From assembly GCF_031157315.1 (NCBI RefSeq), contig NZ_JAVIFU010000007.1, forward strand, positions 176,090-240,089: 64,000 nucleotides of DNA, given 5' to 3'. A program made the position numbers and the translations under genes. The notes beneath the pieces were generated by a model that was given only the letters and a program-made list of their open reading frames with translations, was not told the DNA's origin and made no database searches. Of the stretch, positions 9,292-17,349 are shown piece after piece (within the stretch, counting starts at the first letter, position 1; the number at the start of each line of letters is the position of its first letter). This DNA is from Paenibacillus sp. LHD-38 (GTDB lineage: Bacteria; Bacillota; Bacilli; Paenibacillales; Paenibacillaceae).

Positions 9292-9480
9292 TTTATATAT
9301 AAGAATTTATAAGTTTTCACATTATAAATGTGCTTATATATCTCCGCGAAACGATAGCTTTTGCCACTGAGGACGGCGACAGCCGTTTACGCTTGATTCG
9401 CTTAGAGCTATTTTCAATGTCCGAGTTTCGCTTTTCTATCCGTTGCTATCCGTGCTTATGAATCTCGAAGATGGTAACCG

Positions 9481-9510
9481 TTGACAATGTTTACAAAGTA
9501 GTTCTATACT
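9481..9510 (+). promoter_or_regulatory. Promoter of second LacI gene
   Basis: TTGACA (9481-9486), an 18-bp spacer and TATACT (9505-9510). Transcription should begin about 9517, exactly at the edge of the operator below. Confidence 0.8.
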
Positions 9511-9516
9511 TTAAGT

Positions 9517-9546
9517 TCCATTTATGAAACCCATTTCATAAATGGA
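9517..9546. promoter_or_regulatory. Operator, 13-bp inverted repeat, autoregulation of LacI 2
   Basis: TCCATTTATGAAA and TTTCATAAATGGA form perfect 13-bp arms around CCCA. The inner part, ATGAAACCCATTTCATAA, recurs with one change at 10845-10862 in front of the SBP operon. The same site in front of the regulator gene and of the adjacent operon marks it as the probable binding site of the 9628-10650 regulator. Confidence 0.82.
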
Positions 9547-9627
9547 AGATGGGTGCAATGCATTACATAACATGTCTGATTTTGCTATAATAATCCGAGA
9601 CATGAAAGTAGGAAGGAAGCGTTTAGC

Positions 9628-10650
9628 TTGAGACAGGTCACCATATATGACATTGCCAAGGAGGCAAATGTATCGATTTCGACTGTTTCCCGGGTATTGA
9701 ACGATACCGCTCCGGTAAAAGGTTCTACCCGTGCCAAGATTGAAGAGCTTATTCAAAAATACAATTTTCAGCCTAATGCAATGGCCAGAGGCCTTCTTAA
9801 AAATGAAACCGGAATTATTGGCGTAATCGTACCCGATCTGACCAATCCCTTTTTCCCTGAAGTGCTCGCCGGAGTCGAGCATGAGGCAATGCAGTCGGGA
9901 CATACCTTCCTGCTTAGCAACACGATCGGCGATTATGCTAAGGAATCGGAATATCTCAGCATCATGCGGGAGAAACGTGTAGACGGTATTATTTTTATGG
10001 GAGGCAGGATCAATTTAAAGCACTGCGAGGAACATCTGGCACAGGAGCTCGTACAGTGCGCTAGCGTCATCCCGACCGTGCTGGTAAACGGAGGGTTGCG
10101 GGGCACCGACTTGATTAGGGTTGCTACGGACGAGTCGGCGGGCACCGCTCTAGCGGTCCAGCATTTAATCGACCTGGGGCATACGGAAATCGGCTTTATT
10201 GGCGGAGAAATCCATATGACGACGACTTCCAACAAACTGCGTGTATTTCGAAAGACGCTGAAAGATAAGGGACAGAAGATACGGGAAGAATGGCTGCTCC
10301 CGGACAGCTTCTCTATCGATTCGGGCAAAAATCAAATGCTTAAGCTGCTTGCCATGAAGGAGAGGCCAACTGCCGTGTTCTGCGTCAACGATTATACGGC
10401 GATCGGAGCGATTAAGGCTGCGACGGAGGCCGGACTGACCATTCCGGATGATATGTCCGTCGTCGGGTTTGACGATATTCCGCTGGCGCATCATTTTATC
10501 CCCGAGCTGACTACGGTTTCCCAGCAGGCGCACGAGCTTGGGAAGACGGCCGTTAAAGTTCTTAAAGCGATGATGAACAAAGAAAAAGTCAAAAAGCTTA
10601 CCTCGCTCGAGCCTCAGCTTATCATTCGACAAAGTTCACGGAGAAAATAA
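9628..10650 (+). CDS. LacI-family transcriptional regulator
   Basis: This 340-residue regulator starts at TTG 9628 behind AGGAAGG. The HTH segment is TIYDIAKEANVSISTVSRVL, the hinge has NAMARGLLKNETGIIGVIVP, and the effector domain contains DLTNPFFPEVLAGVEHEAM, FCVNDYTAIGAIKAA and VVGFDDIPLAHHFIPELTTV. It is typical CcpA/GalR-like architecture. Its own promoter carries an operator just after the start of transcription, and a near-identical operator lies just after the promoter of the following ABC/GH30/GH43 operon. It is therefore probably an autoregulated local repressor of that operon; the effector is not deducible. Confidence 0.93.
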   Translation: MRQVTIYDIAKEANVSISTVSRVLNDTAPVKGSTRAKIEELIQKYNFQPNAMARGLLKNETGIIGVIVPDLTNPFFPEVLAGVEHEAMQSGHTFLLSNTIGDYAKESEYLSIMREKRVDGIIFMGGRINLKHCEEHLAQELVQCASVIPTVLVNGGLRGTDLIRVATDESAGTALAVQHLIDLGHTEIGFIGGEIHMTTTSNKLRVFRKTLKDKGQKIREEWLLPDSFSIDSGKNQMLKLLAMKERPTAVFCVNDYTAIGAIKAATEAGLTIPDDMSVVGFDDIPLAHHFIPELTTVSQQAHELGKTAVKVLKAMMNKEKVKKLTSLEPQLIIRQSSRRK

Positions 10651-10686
10651 TGCCTCACTGGCGATAAAAAATAAAGAGCTTCCTTC

Positions 10687-10727
10687 AAGAGCAGCAATCA
10701 GATTTATCTGGTTTGCTGCTCTTTTTT
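10687..10727 (+). terminator. Terminator after second LacI gene
   Basis: AAGAGCAGCAA (10687-10697) pairs with TTGCTGCTCTT (10713-10723), followed by a T-run. Canonical rho-independent form. Confidence 0.88.
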
Positions 10728-10803
10728 ATTTATGGGTTTGCTAAAGCCAAGGTTGTTGTAATTATCATTCGCAAGGCATTGTTGGAAAAATAAAACTTTA
10801 TTA

Positions 10804-10832
10804 TTGACCAAAGATTGGAACCGGGATATACT
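10804..10832 (+). promoter_or_regulatory. Promoter of the dual-SBP transport operon
   Basis: TTGACC (10804-10809), a 17-bp spacer and TATACT (10827-10832). The layout copies that of the LacI gene upstream: same -10, with the operator starting about 12 bases further on. The 5' leader to the ATG at 11043 is about 200 bases and contains a second TATAAT (10919-10924) without a good -35. Confidence 0.8.
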
Positions 10833-10844
10833 GAAAGGGCTTTC

Positions 10845-10862
10845 ATGAAACCCATTGCATAA
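10845..10862. promoter_or_regulatory. Operator shared with LacI 2 gene
   Basis: ATGAAACCCATTGCATAA differs at one base from the core at 9524-9541. It sits at the transcription start region of the long operon, so a bound repressor would block initiation. Confidence 0.8.
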
Positions 10863-11042
10863 AATTAGAGGTATCAGAAAAGTCTGTTTCCCGCAATCAA
10901 ATTTTTCCTGAATTCTTATATAATGGCAACCGCCACTATATACAATTTTATTTAGGGAGGGGAGAGTCGATTTTTATTTAACTAAACTGCCTGTCTTGCT
11001 TCTATTTGTTTAATCATTCATTAAAGGGGAGTGTGCTAAACA

Positions 11043-12443
11043 ATGAAACAGTTGAAAAAGATGAAACCAATGTTGATTATTTTTTTAATAGCTGTGTTGA
11101 CGATTATATCTGCATGCAGTGGCAACAACGGAGGAAATACACCTGCCACCGAGGCACCTGCCACCGAGGCACCAGCTGCAACGGAAGCTCCGACCGAGGA
11201 ACCTGAACCGCCTGCCGCTGATTTGGGAGGCAGAGAAATTCGCATTTCGCATTGGTGGGATGCAACCCCTGTCGGAGATTCGGAAGCGGACGAACTGGCC
11301 CGCGAAAGAATCAAAAAGGTGGAAGAAAAATATAACGTCAAAATTAAGTATTTGAATACGGAATACTGGTCGACTTCGGAGAAGCTTTCTTCCTCTGTCA
11401 TGGCTAACGATCCTTTCGCAGAAATCGTCCGCATACCCGACGGATTCATTTGGGGACTTATGCACGGAGGATTCCTAACGCCATTGGATGATGCCCTCAA
11501 TAATACGCGCATTGCGCCGGACGTAGTCGAAGCGATGCGTTTTGGCGGCGAGAATGTATTCGGATTGGAGAGCTGGTTCAACGCGAACGACTCCGGTATG
11601 TATTACAATAAACGGATTTTCAAGGAAGCTGGCTTGAAAGATCCGCAACAGCTGATGGATGAGGACAACTGGAATTGGACGACAATGCTTGATGCTGCGA
11701 AGAAACTGACCGTTGACAATAACGGTGACGGAAAAGTTGACCAATACGGTCTTGCCGGCGCGCATTATATTTTCTCGGAGCAGCTGATTACCAGCAACGG
11801 CGGCCTTATCTACGATGAAGCGAGCAAAAAAGCAAGCTTTGATTCTCCTGCCGCAATGGATGGGCTTAATTTCTTGTACGAGCTGTATAACACACATAAG
11901 GTCGTGAAGGCGAACGAAGGAAACGACTGGGAGGATCCGGCGAAATATTTCGCGGAAGGCAACATTGCTATGTATCCGGGCGGACTATGGGAAATCGAGG
12001 GACGCCTTCAAGACAAGATGAAGGATGAATGGGGATACGTTTACTTCCCTAAAGCACCTAATGCGTCATCCTATACAGATCCGCTTGGACAAACCGCTGC
12101 CTATGTCATTCCAAAGGGTGTCAAGGACGCGGAAGCCATTGTGAAGATCTGGGAAGAATTGCAAGATTTCGACAACTGGGAAGCAAACCGCAAGCTGTGG
12201 CTTGAAAATGTGCTGCCGGATGAAACTTCCATCGCTAATGCTATGAATGAAGCTGGCAAGGTACAGCGGGTGATCGGCGGACGATTCGGAGGTCTCGGCG
12301 TTAAGGATCAGCTTGACTCTGTGACAGGTAAGTTTGTTAAAGGCGAAATTACTCCTTCGACGGGCGTCGCTCAAGTTATCGGACCAGCGCAAGCTGCTGC
12401 TGAAAAAGTGCTGAGCGGTGAGATAGAAGAGAAGAAAGAGTAG
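11043..12443 (+). CDS. Sugar ABC transporter solute-binding lipoprotein
   Basis: This 466-residue lipoprotein begins MKQLKKMKPMLIIFLIAVL with lipobox ISAC, followed by a Pro/Thr/Glu-rich tether (PATEAPATEAPAATEAP) and then the SBP_bac_1 fold: IRISHWWDATPVGDSEADEL, SWFNANDSGMYYNKRIFKEAGL, NGDGKVDQYGLAGAHYIFSE. AAAGGGGAG precedes the ATG. It is the first gene of an operon running to about 26.9 kb. A strong hairpin (12471-12515) separates it from the next gene, which would favour its overproduction. The ligand is unknown; GH30 and GH43 enzymes in the operon suggest a plant galactan or arabinan fragment. Confidence 0.93.
   Translation: MKQLKKMKPMLIIFLIAVLTIISACSGNNGGNTPATEAPATEAPAATEAPTEEPEPPAADLGGREIRISHWWDATPVGDSEADELARERIKKVEEKYNVKIKYLNTEYWSTSEKLSSSVMANDPFAEIVRIPDGFIWGLMHGGFLTPLDDALNNTRIAPDVVEAMRFGGENVFGLESWFNANDSGMYYNKRIFKEAGLKDPQQLMDEDNWNWTTMLDAAKKLTVDNNGDGKVDQYGLAGAHYIFSEQLITSNGGLIYDEASKKASFDSPAAMDGLNFLYELYNTHKVVKANEGNDWEDPAKYFAEGNIAMYPGGLWEIEGRLQDKMKDEWGYVYFPKAPNASSYTDPLGQTAAYVIPKGVKDAEAIVKIWEELQDFDNWEANRKLWLENVLPDETSIANAMNEAGKVQRVIGGRFGGLGVKDQLDSVTGKFVKGEITPSTGVAQVIGPAQAAAEKVLSGEIEEKKE
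11141..11170 (+). repeat. 15-bp tandem repeat in the lipoprotein tether
   Basis: Two exact copies of ACCTGCCACCGAGGC encode the repeated PATEA units of the tether just after the lipidated cysteine; a degenerate third unit follows. Such tethers vary in length by repeat slippage. Confidence 0.75.
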
Positions 12444-12470
12444 ATATTCGGAAAGAATTATAGGTGAACA

Positions 12471-12515
12471 AGCAGACTGCCCGGTTTTCCGATTATGGAA
12501 GACTGGGCGGTTGCT
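12471..12515. repeat. Intercistronic hairpin after the SBP gene
   Basis: A long imperfect stem (ACTGCCC with GGGCGGT, extended by TTTTCC with GGAAGA and AGCA with TGCT) lies between the SBP stop and the GTG start of the next gene, with no T-run after it. The position matches the hairpins at 789 and 36782. Confidence 0.6.
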
Positions 12516-12557
12516 GACAAAACAAGATTCCGCTAGTTTGCTAAAGGGGGGGATGAG

Positions 12558-15482
12558 GTGAAAATCGCCTTTTCCAGAATGACCGTCGCTTGGCTGATTG
12601 TCATCGCTATGCTGATCTCGATATTGGTTTTCCCTGCATATCAGTCCGACGCATCCGGTACTAAAGCCGCGACAAATATAGAAGCCGATTCAAAGAGCGG
12701 CCAGAACTCCTTGACGAACGTATCAGAGAACAGCTACGAGCATTATTTGCAGCAGTACGAAGATGAAGAACGGCCAAATGAGGAGATCGTGATTCGAGGG
12801 GCGGACTTTACAAGCGCTAATGAAATGAACCCCGAAATCGGAGGCGAGCTGGGTGGAATATCGGGCGACTTCGTCAAGACGGCGGAGAGCGGTTCGATCG
12901 GGTGGGAACTTGAGGTACCGACACCCGGTTTATATCATATCGCCATTAACTATTTTCCGATCGAAGGCAAAAGCTCTGCAATCGAAAGGGAGCTGTTGAT
13001 CGACGGAGAGCTTCCGTTCACCAGCGCCAGAAACCTGATTTTTAACCGTGTATGGAAAAACGAAAGCGATCAAATCATGCAAGATAATCGGGGCAACGAG
13101 CTGCGGCCGCGCCAGGTCGAATCGCCTATGTGGCAGGAGACGCTGCTTAGAGATACAGAGGGATATTTCGAAGAACCGTATCTCTTCTATTTCACAGCTG
13201 GCAAGCACACGTTGACACTGGTGTCTTCCAGAGAGCCGATGGCAATCGACTATATCAAATTGTATCGCTACGATGGGCCTGATGCTTACGAAGAGGTGAA
13301 GGCAGACTACGCATCTAAGGGTTATAACGAGACCAGCGGGCACCTGATCAAAGTGCAGGGTGAGAACGCCGCTTACAAGTCATCGCCGACTTTATATCCC
13401 ATTCCCGACCGTTCGAGTCCGTCTACAGAGCCTTATGACGTATCGAAGATCAGAATGAACACAATCGGTGGCAACAACTGGCGGGTGCCGGGCCAATGGA
13501 TCGGATGGGAAATTGAAGCACCGGAGGACGGATTATACCGCATTGCCATTAAGAACAGGCAAGAATTGCTAAGGGGCATTTATTCTACACGCTCGCTATG
13601 GATTGACGGGAAAATCCCGTTTCAGGAAATGACGCAAATTCCGTTTTATTACGACTCGGATTGGCAGATGAATGTGCTCGGCAGCGAGGAAGAGCCTTAT
13701 TTATTCTATTTGACTAAAGGGAAGCATGAGCTGAAGCTTGAGATCAGTCTGGGCGCGATCGCACCTCTGATACGCCAAGTAGAAGCAAGTCTGCTCGAAA
13801 TTAATGCCATGTATCGAAAAATCTTGATGATTACCGGTAACGTGCCAGATCCATACCGTGATTATCAATTAGATAAACAAATTCCCGACATGGTAGAAGT
13901 GTTCCAGAAACAAAGCGACATTTTGTATGCCGTGTCGGAAGAGCTAGTACGCCTGACGGGCGAAAAAAGCGACAAAACCGCCGTGTTGAACAAAACGGCT
14001 TATCAGCTGGCAGATTTGGCAAAAAAACCGGAGTCGGTTCAGAAGCGATTGGCTCAATTCAAAATCAATGTAGGCAGCGTAGGCGCCTGGATTCTCCAGG
14101 TCAGAGAGCAGCCGCTCGAAATCGATTACTTAGTCCTTGCATCGTCTGACGTAAAGCTGCCTAAAGCGAATGCTTCCTTTGGCAAAAAAACCGTTCACGA
14201 GGTATCATCCTTCTTCCATTCCTTCATTGAAGATTACGATACGATCGGAAACACGGCTGACGATAAGCAGTCCATAACGGTATGGGTAGGAACGGGGCGC
14301 GATCAGGCGCAAGTGCTGAAAGCGATGATTGACGATACGTTTACGCCGCTTACCGGAATTGGCGTAAATCTTAAGCTTGTCAATCAGGATGTGCTGCTTC
14401 GCGCGTCGCTCGCGGGTGAAGGCCCCGATGTGGCCATGCAGGTCGGAAACGATGTGCCGGTCAATTTCGGTATGCGGAATGCAGCGGAGGATTTGACGAA
14501 ATTCCCGGACTACGAGGCGGTCGTGAAGCAATTCAGAGATAGCGCGACTGTTCCTTACAAGTTTGAGAATCAAGTATTTGGTCTGCCAGAGCAGCAAATC
14601 TTCAATATGCTCTTTTACCGGAAGGACATTCTGGAGGAGCTGAATTTGGACCCGCCGCAAACTTGGGAGGATGTATATGCGATGATTCCGGTTCTGCAGA
14701 AGAACCACATGGATTTCGCTCTTCCGATTGCCCAGGCGACGGGTGTCCCCGTGCTGGAAGCGAACCGTGCTTATGCGATGCTGTTATACCAGATGAATGG
14801 ATCGTTCTACTTGAAAAACGGGGCCAAGAGCGGTCTGGATACCGAGACTGGTCTAGGCGCATTCAAGAAATGGACCGATTTTTATACCAGCTACAAGCTA
14901 CCGTTGATCTTTGATTTTCCGATGCGGTTCCGGACGGGTGAAATGCCGGTGGGCATTCAGGATTATACCTTCTACAACTATTTGACCGTTTCAGCGCCGG
15001 AAATCAAAGGGTTATGGGAGTTCGTTCCGGTTCCGGGAATGGTGCAGCCGGACGGCACAATTCGCCGGGACGTAGCCAGCAGCGGAACAGCCGCCATCAT
15101 GCTCAAGCAGGCCAAGGACAAGGATGCGGCCTGGGAGTTCATGAAATGGTGGGTAAGCAAGGATGCGCAGGTACGCTTCGGCAGAGAGATGGAAGGGCTG
15201 ATGGGCGCCGCGGCGCGTTATCCGACGGCCAATATCGAAGCGCTCAAAGAGCTGCCTTGGCCGGCGCGCGACTATCTCAATCTCGAAGAGCAATGGCAAT
15301 GGGTTCAGGGTGTGCCAGAGGTGCCGGGCGGTTATTTCACGGGAAGGCATCTCGACAACGCGCTTCGCGAGGTTATCAACAACGGCACGAACACGGCCGA
15401 CGCCTTGTATGACTATGTACAGGAGATCGACTATGAGATAGCGGAAAAACGTAACGAGTTCAATTTGGACGGAAAGGACTAG
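12558..15482 (+). CDS. Hybrid membrane-anchored carbohydrate-binding / solute-binding protein (974 aa)
   Basis: Start GTG 12558 follows AAAGGGGGGATGAG. Residues about 7-27 form a signal peptide or membrane anchor without a lipobox cysteine. Two beta-sandwich-like repeats follow, roughly 70-235 and 300-415. They share the pattern (I/V)GWE(L/I)E(V/A)P..GLY.IAI.., a (L/S)LIDG(E/K)(L/I)PF-type strand and EEPYLFY(F/L)T.GKH.L.L, and resemble CBM-type modules. A helical and beta region follows. From about 572 to the end is a full SBP_bac_1 domain (ITVWVGTGRDQAQVLKAMID, NMLFYRKDILEELNLDPPQTW, GTAAIMLKQAKDKDAAWEF). It is about twice normal SBP length and is the second SBP in the operon. I infer that it captures polysaccharide at the membrane and hands oligomers to a permease pair; no function is established from the sequence alone. 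Confidence 0.88.
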   Translation: MKIAFSRMTVAWLIVIAMLISILVFPAYQSDASGTKAATNIEADSKSGQNSLTNVSENSYEHYLQQYEDEERPNEEIVIRGADFTSANEMNPEIGGELGGISGDFVKTAESGSIGWELEVPTPGLYHIAINYFPIEGKSSAIERELLIDGELPFTSARNLIFNRVWKNESDQIMQDNRGNELRPRQVESPMWQETLLRDTEGYFEEPYLFYFTAGKHTLTLVSSREPMAIDYIKLYRYDGPDAYEEVKADYASKGYNETSGHLIKVQGENAAYKSSPTLYPIPDRSSPSTEPYDVSKIRMNTIGGNNWRVPGQWIGWEIEAPEDGLYRIAIKNRQELLRGIYSTRSLWIDGKIPFQEMTQIPFYYDSDWQMNVLGSEEEPYLFYLTKGKHELKLEISLGAIAPLIRQVEASLLEINAMYRKILMITGNVPDPYRDYQLDKQIPDMVEVFQKQSDILYAVSEELVRLTGEKSDKTAVLNKTAYQLADLAKKPESVQKRLAQFKINVGSVGAWILQVREQPLEIDYLVLASSDVKLPKANASFGKKTVHEVSSFFHSFIEDYDTIGNTADDKQSITVWVGTGRDQAQVLKAMIDDTFTPLTGIGVNLKLVNQDVLLRASLAGEGPDVAMQVGNDVPVNFGMRNAAEDLTKFPDYEAVVKQFRDSATVPYKFENQVFGLPEQQIFNMLFYRKDILEELNLDPPQTWEDVYAMIPVLQKNHMDFALPIAQATGVPVLEANRAYAMLLYQMNGSFYLKNGAKSGLDTETGLGAFKKWTDFYTSYKLPLIFDFPMRFRTGEMPVGIQDYTFYNYLTVSAPEIKGLWEFVPVPGMVQPDGTIRRDVASSGTAAIMLKQAKDKDAAWEFMKWWVSKDAQVRFGREMEGLMGAAARYPTANIEALKELPWPARDYLNLEEQWQWVQGVPEVPGGYFTGRHLDNALREVINNGTNTADALYDYVQEIDYEIAEKRNEFNLDGKD

Positions 15483-15494
15483 GGAGGGACTCTT

Positions 15495-16460
15495 TTGCAA
15501 AAAACGAAAATCGCGGCCGAGATTATGATACAGCCGAAGGGCCGCTCTGCCGGCTTGCAAGGGAAATGGGAGTTGTTCATCAAGGACGTGAAGCGGGATC
15601 GGCATTTATACGTCCTGCTGGCTCCATATGTGTTGTTGTTCCTGTTATTTACCGTGCTCCCGGTTGTCATATCCATTTTCTTCAGTTTTACGCATTTCAA
15701 TATGTTGGAGGCTCCGCGCTGGATTGGCTGGGAGAACTATTCCAAGCTGTTGTGGAACGATGACGTATTCCTGATCGGGCTTAAAAATACGATGATCTTT
15801 GCCGTTATTACCGGACCTGTCAGCTATATCGCCTGTTTCGTCTTTGCCTGGCTCATCAATGAGCTTAATCCGAAGGTCAGGGCATTCATGACGCTCGTGT
15901 TTTTCGCGCCATCGATATCGGGCAACGTTTTCTTTATATGGCAATTTATTTTTTCCGGCGATTCGTACGGTATCATGAACGGATTCCTGATGAAGATCGG
16001 GATCATTTACGAGCCGATCCTATGGCTGCAGAATCCAAAATACATGCTCACGATCATCATTGTCGTTCAATTGTGGCTGAGTCTGGGCACCAGCTTTCTA
16101 GCTTTCATTGCCGGCTTGCAGACGGTTGACCGCACGCTGTACGAGGCGGGAGCGGTGGACGGAGTCAAAAACCGCTGGCAGGAGCTTTGGTTTATAACCC
16201 TTCCTTCGATGCGGCCTCAACTAATGTTCGGCGCCGTCATCCAGATCACGTCCTCCCTTGCGGTAGCGGACGTCGCAATGGCTCTAGCGGGCTTTCCGAG
16301 CGTGCAGTACGGAGCTCATACGGTCGTTACGCACTTAGTGGATTACGGCACGATTCGGTTCGAAATGGGTTATGCGTCGGCCATTGCAACCGTGCTGTTT
16401 ATTCTGATGCTGGGCACGAATCTGGTCGTTCAAAAGTTGCTGAAGAGGGTGGGGGAATAG
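15495..16460 (+). CDS. Sugar ABC transporter permease, MalF type
   Basis: This 321-residue permease starts at TTG 15495, 8 bp behind AGGGAGGG and 12 bp after the hybrid SBP. The N-terminal helix LYVLLAPYVLLFLLFTVLPV is followed by further membrane helices and the EAA loop EAGAVDGVKNRWQELWFITL. It is the first of a pair with the gene at 16466. Together they should form the channel for one of the two SBPs encoded upstream. No ATPase gene is present. Confidence 0.93.
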   Translation: MQKTKIAAEIMIQPKGRSAGLQGKWELFIKDVKRDRHLYVLLAPYVLLFLLFTVLPVVISIFFSFTHFNMLEAPRWIGWENYSKLLWNDDVFLIGLKNTMIFAVITGPVSYIACFVFAWLINELNPKVRAFMTLVFFAPSISGNVFFIWQFIFSGDSYGIMNGFLMKIGIIYEPILWLQNPKYMLTIIIVVQLWLSLGTSFLAFIAGLQTVDRTLYEAGAVDGVKNRWQELWFITLPSMRPQLMFGAVIQITSSLAVADVAMALAGFPSVQYGAHTVVTHLVDYGTIRFEMGYASAIATVLFILMLGTNLVVQKLLKRVGE

Positions 16461-16465
16461 GCGAG

Positions 16466-17329
16466 ATGAAGCTGGCCATACGTCTCAATAAAAAAGTGAA
16501 CCGCTCTTGGCAGGTGGATATCATGCTGCTTCTTTTGCTGGGCGTGTTCGGTGCCTTTATGGCAGTACCGTTGATTTATGTCATTAATAATGCGTTTAAA
16601 CCGCTGGATGAGCTGTTCATATTCCCGCCTACGCTGTTCGTTAGGAATGCGACGTTCGAAAACTTCGCGGATTTGTTTCAAGTTATGAAAAACTCCTGGG
16701 TGCCATTTTCCAGATATATTTTCAATACGTTTTTTATTACGGCGGCAGGAACCGCAGGTCATATTCTACTAGCCTCGGCGGCGGCTTACCCGCTGGCCAA
16801 GCACAAATTTCGCGGTCATAAAGTATTGTTCACGGTCATTGTCCTTTCGCTAATGTTTTCTCCGCATGTGACGGCCATTCCGAACTATATGATCATGTCT
16901 GTCTTGGGATGGATTGATTCGTATCAGGCTGTAATCGTTCCGGCGTTCGCTTTTCCGCTCGGCCTGTATTTGATGAAGCAATTCATGGAGCAAATACCGG
17001 ACGCGCTGCTGGAAGCCGCGAAGATTGACGGCGCCAGCGAATACCGCATTTTCTGGCAGGTCGTCATGCCGCTCGTCAAGCCTGCCTGGTTGACGCTGCT
17101 GATCCTGATGATGCAAATGCTGTGGGGAACGGATGGAGGAAGCTTTATCTACAGCGAGCAGCTTAAGACGATGCATTACGCCATGGGGCAAATCGTTCAG
17201 GGCGGTATAGCCCGCGCAGGGGTGGGAGCCGCAGTTGCGGTTATTATGATGACGGTGCCGATCGTAACTTTTGTTTTGTCTCAAAGCAATGTGATTCAAA
17301 CGATGGCTTCGTCCGGCATGAAGGACTAA
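16466..17329 (+). CDS. Sugar ABC transporter permease, MalG type
   Basis: This 287-residue permease begins MKLAIRLNKKVNRSWQVDIM at ATG 16466 behind a G-rich Shine-Dalgarno. The frame is open upstream to 16187 but that part overlaps the previous gene and is not protein-like. Typical MalG features are IYVINNAFKPLDELFIFPPT, the alternating hydrophobic segments, and EAAKIDGASEYRIFWQVVMP as EAA loop. It starts 5 bp after the MalF-type partner, so the two are coupled. Confidence 0.93.
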   Translation: MKLAIRLNKKVNRSWQVDIMLLLLLGVFGAFMAVPLIYVINNAFKPLDELFIFPPTLFVRNATFENFADLFQVMKNSWVPFSRYIFNTFFITAAGTAGHILLASAAAYPLAKHKFRGHKVLFTVIVLSLMFSPHVTAIPNYMIMSVLGWIDSYQAVIVPAFAFPLGLYLMKQFMEQIPDALLEAAKIDGASEYRIFWQVVMPLVKPAWLTLLILMMQMLWGTDGGSFIYSEQLKTMHYAMGQIVQGGIARAGVGAAVAVIMMTVPIVTFVLSQSNVIQTMASSGMKD

Positions 17330-17349
17330 AGCGATGGAGGCGTATAGGT

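Noticed and set aside
9292..9480. Hidden small gene or mobile-element remnant
   Set aside because: No frame with a start and Shine-Dalgarno, no inverted terminal repeats and no recognisable product.
16187..16465. Upstream extension of the MalG-type permease frame
   Set aside because: It lies wholly within the preceding permease gene in another frame; a good Shine-Dalgarno and the true N-terminus are at 16466.
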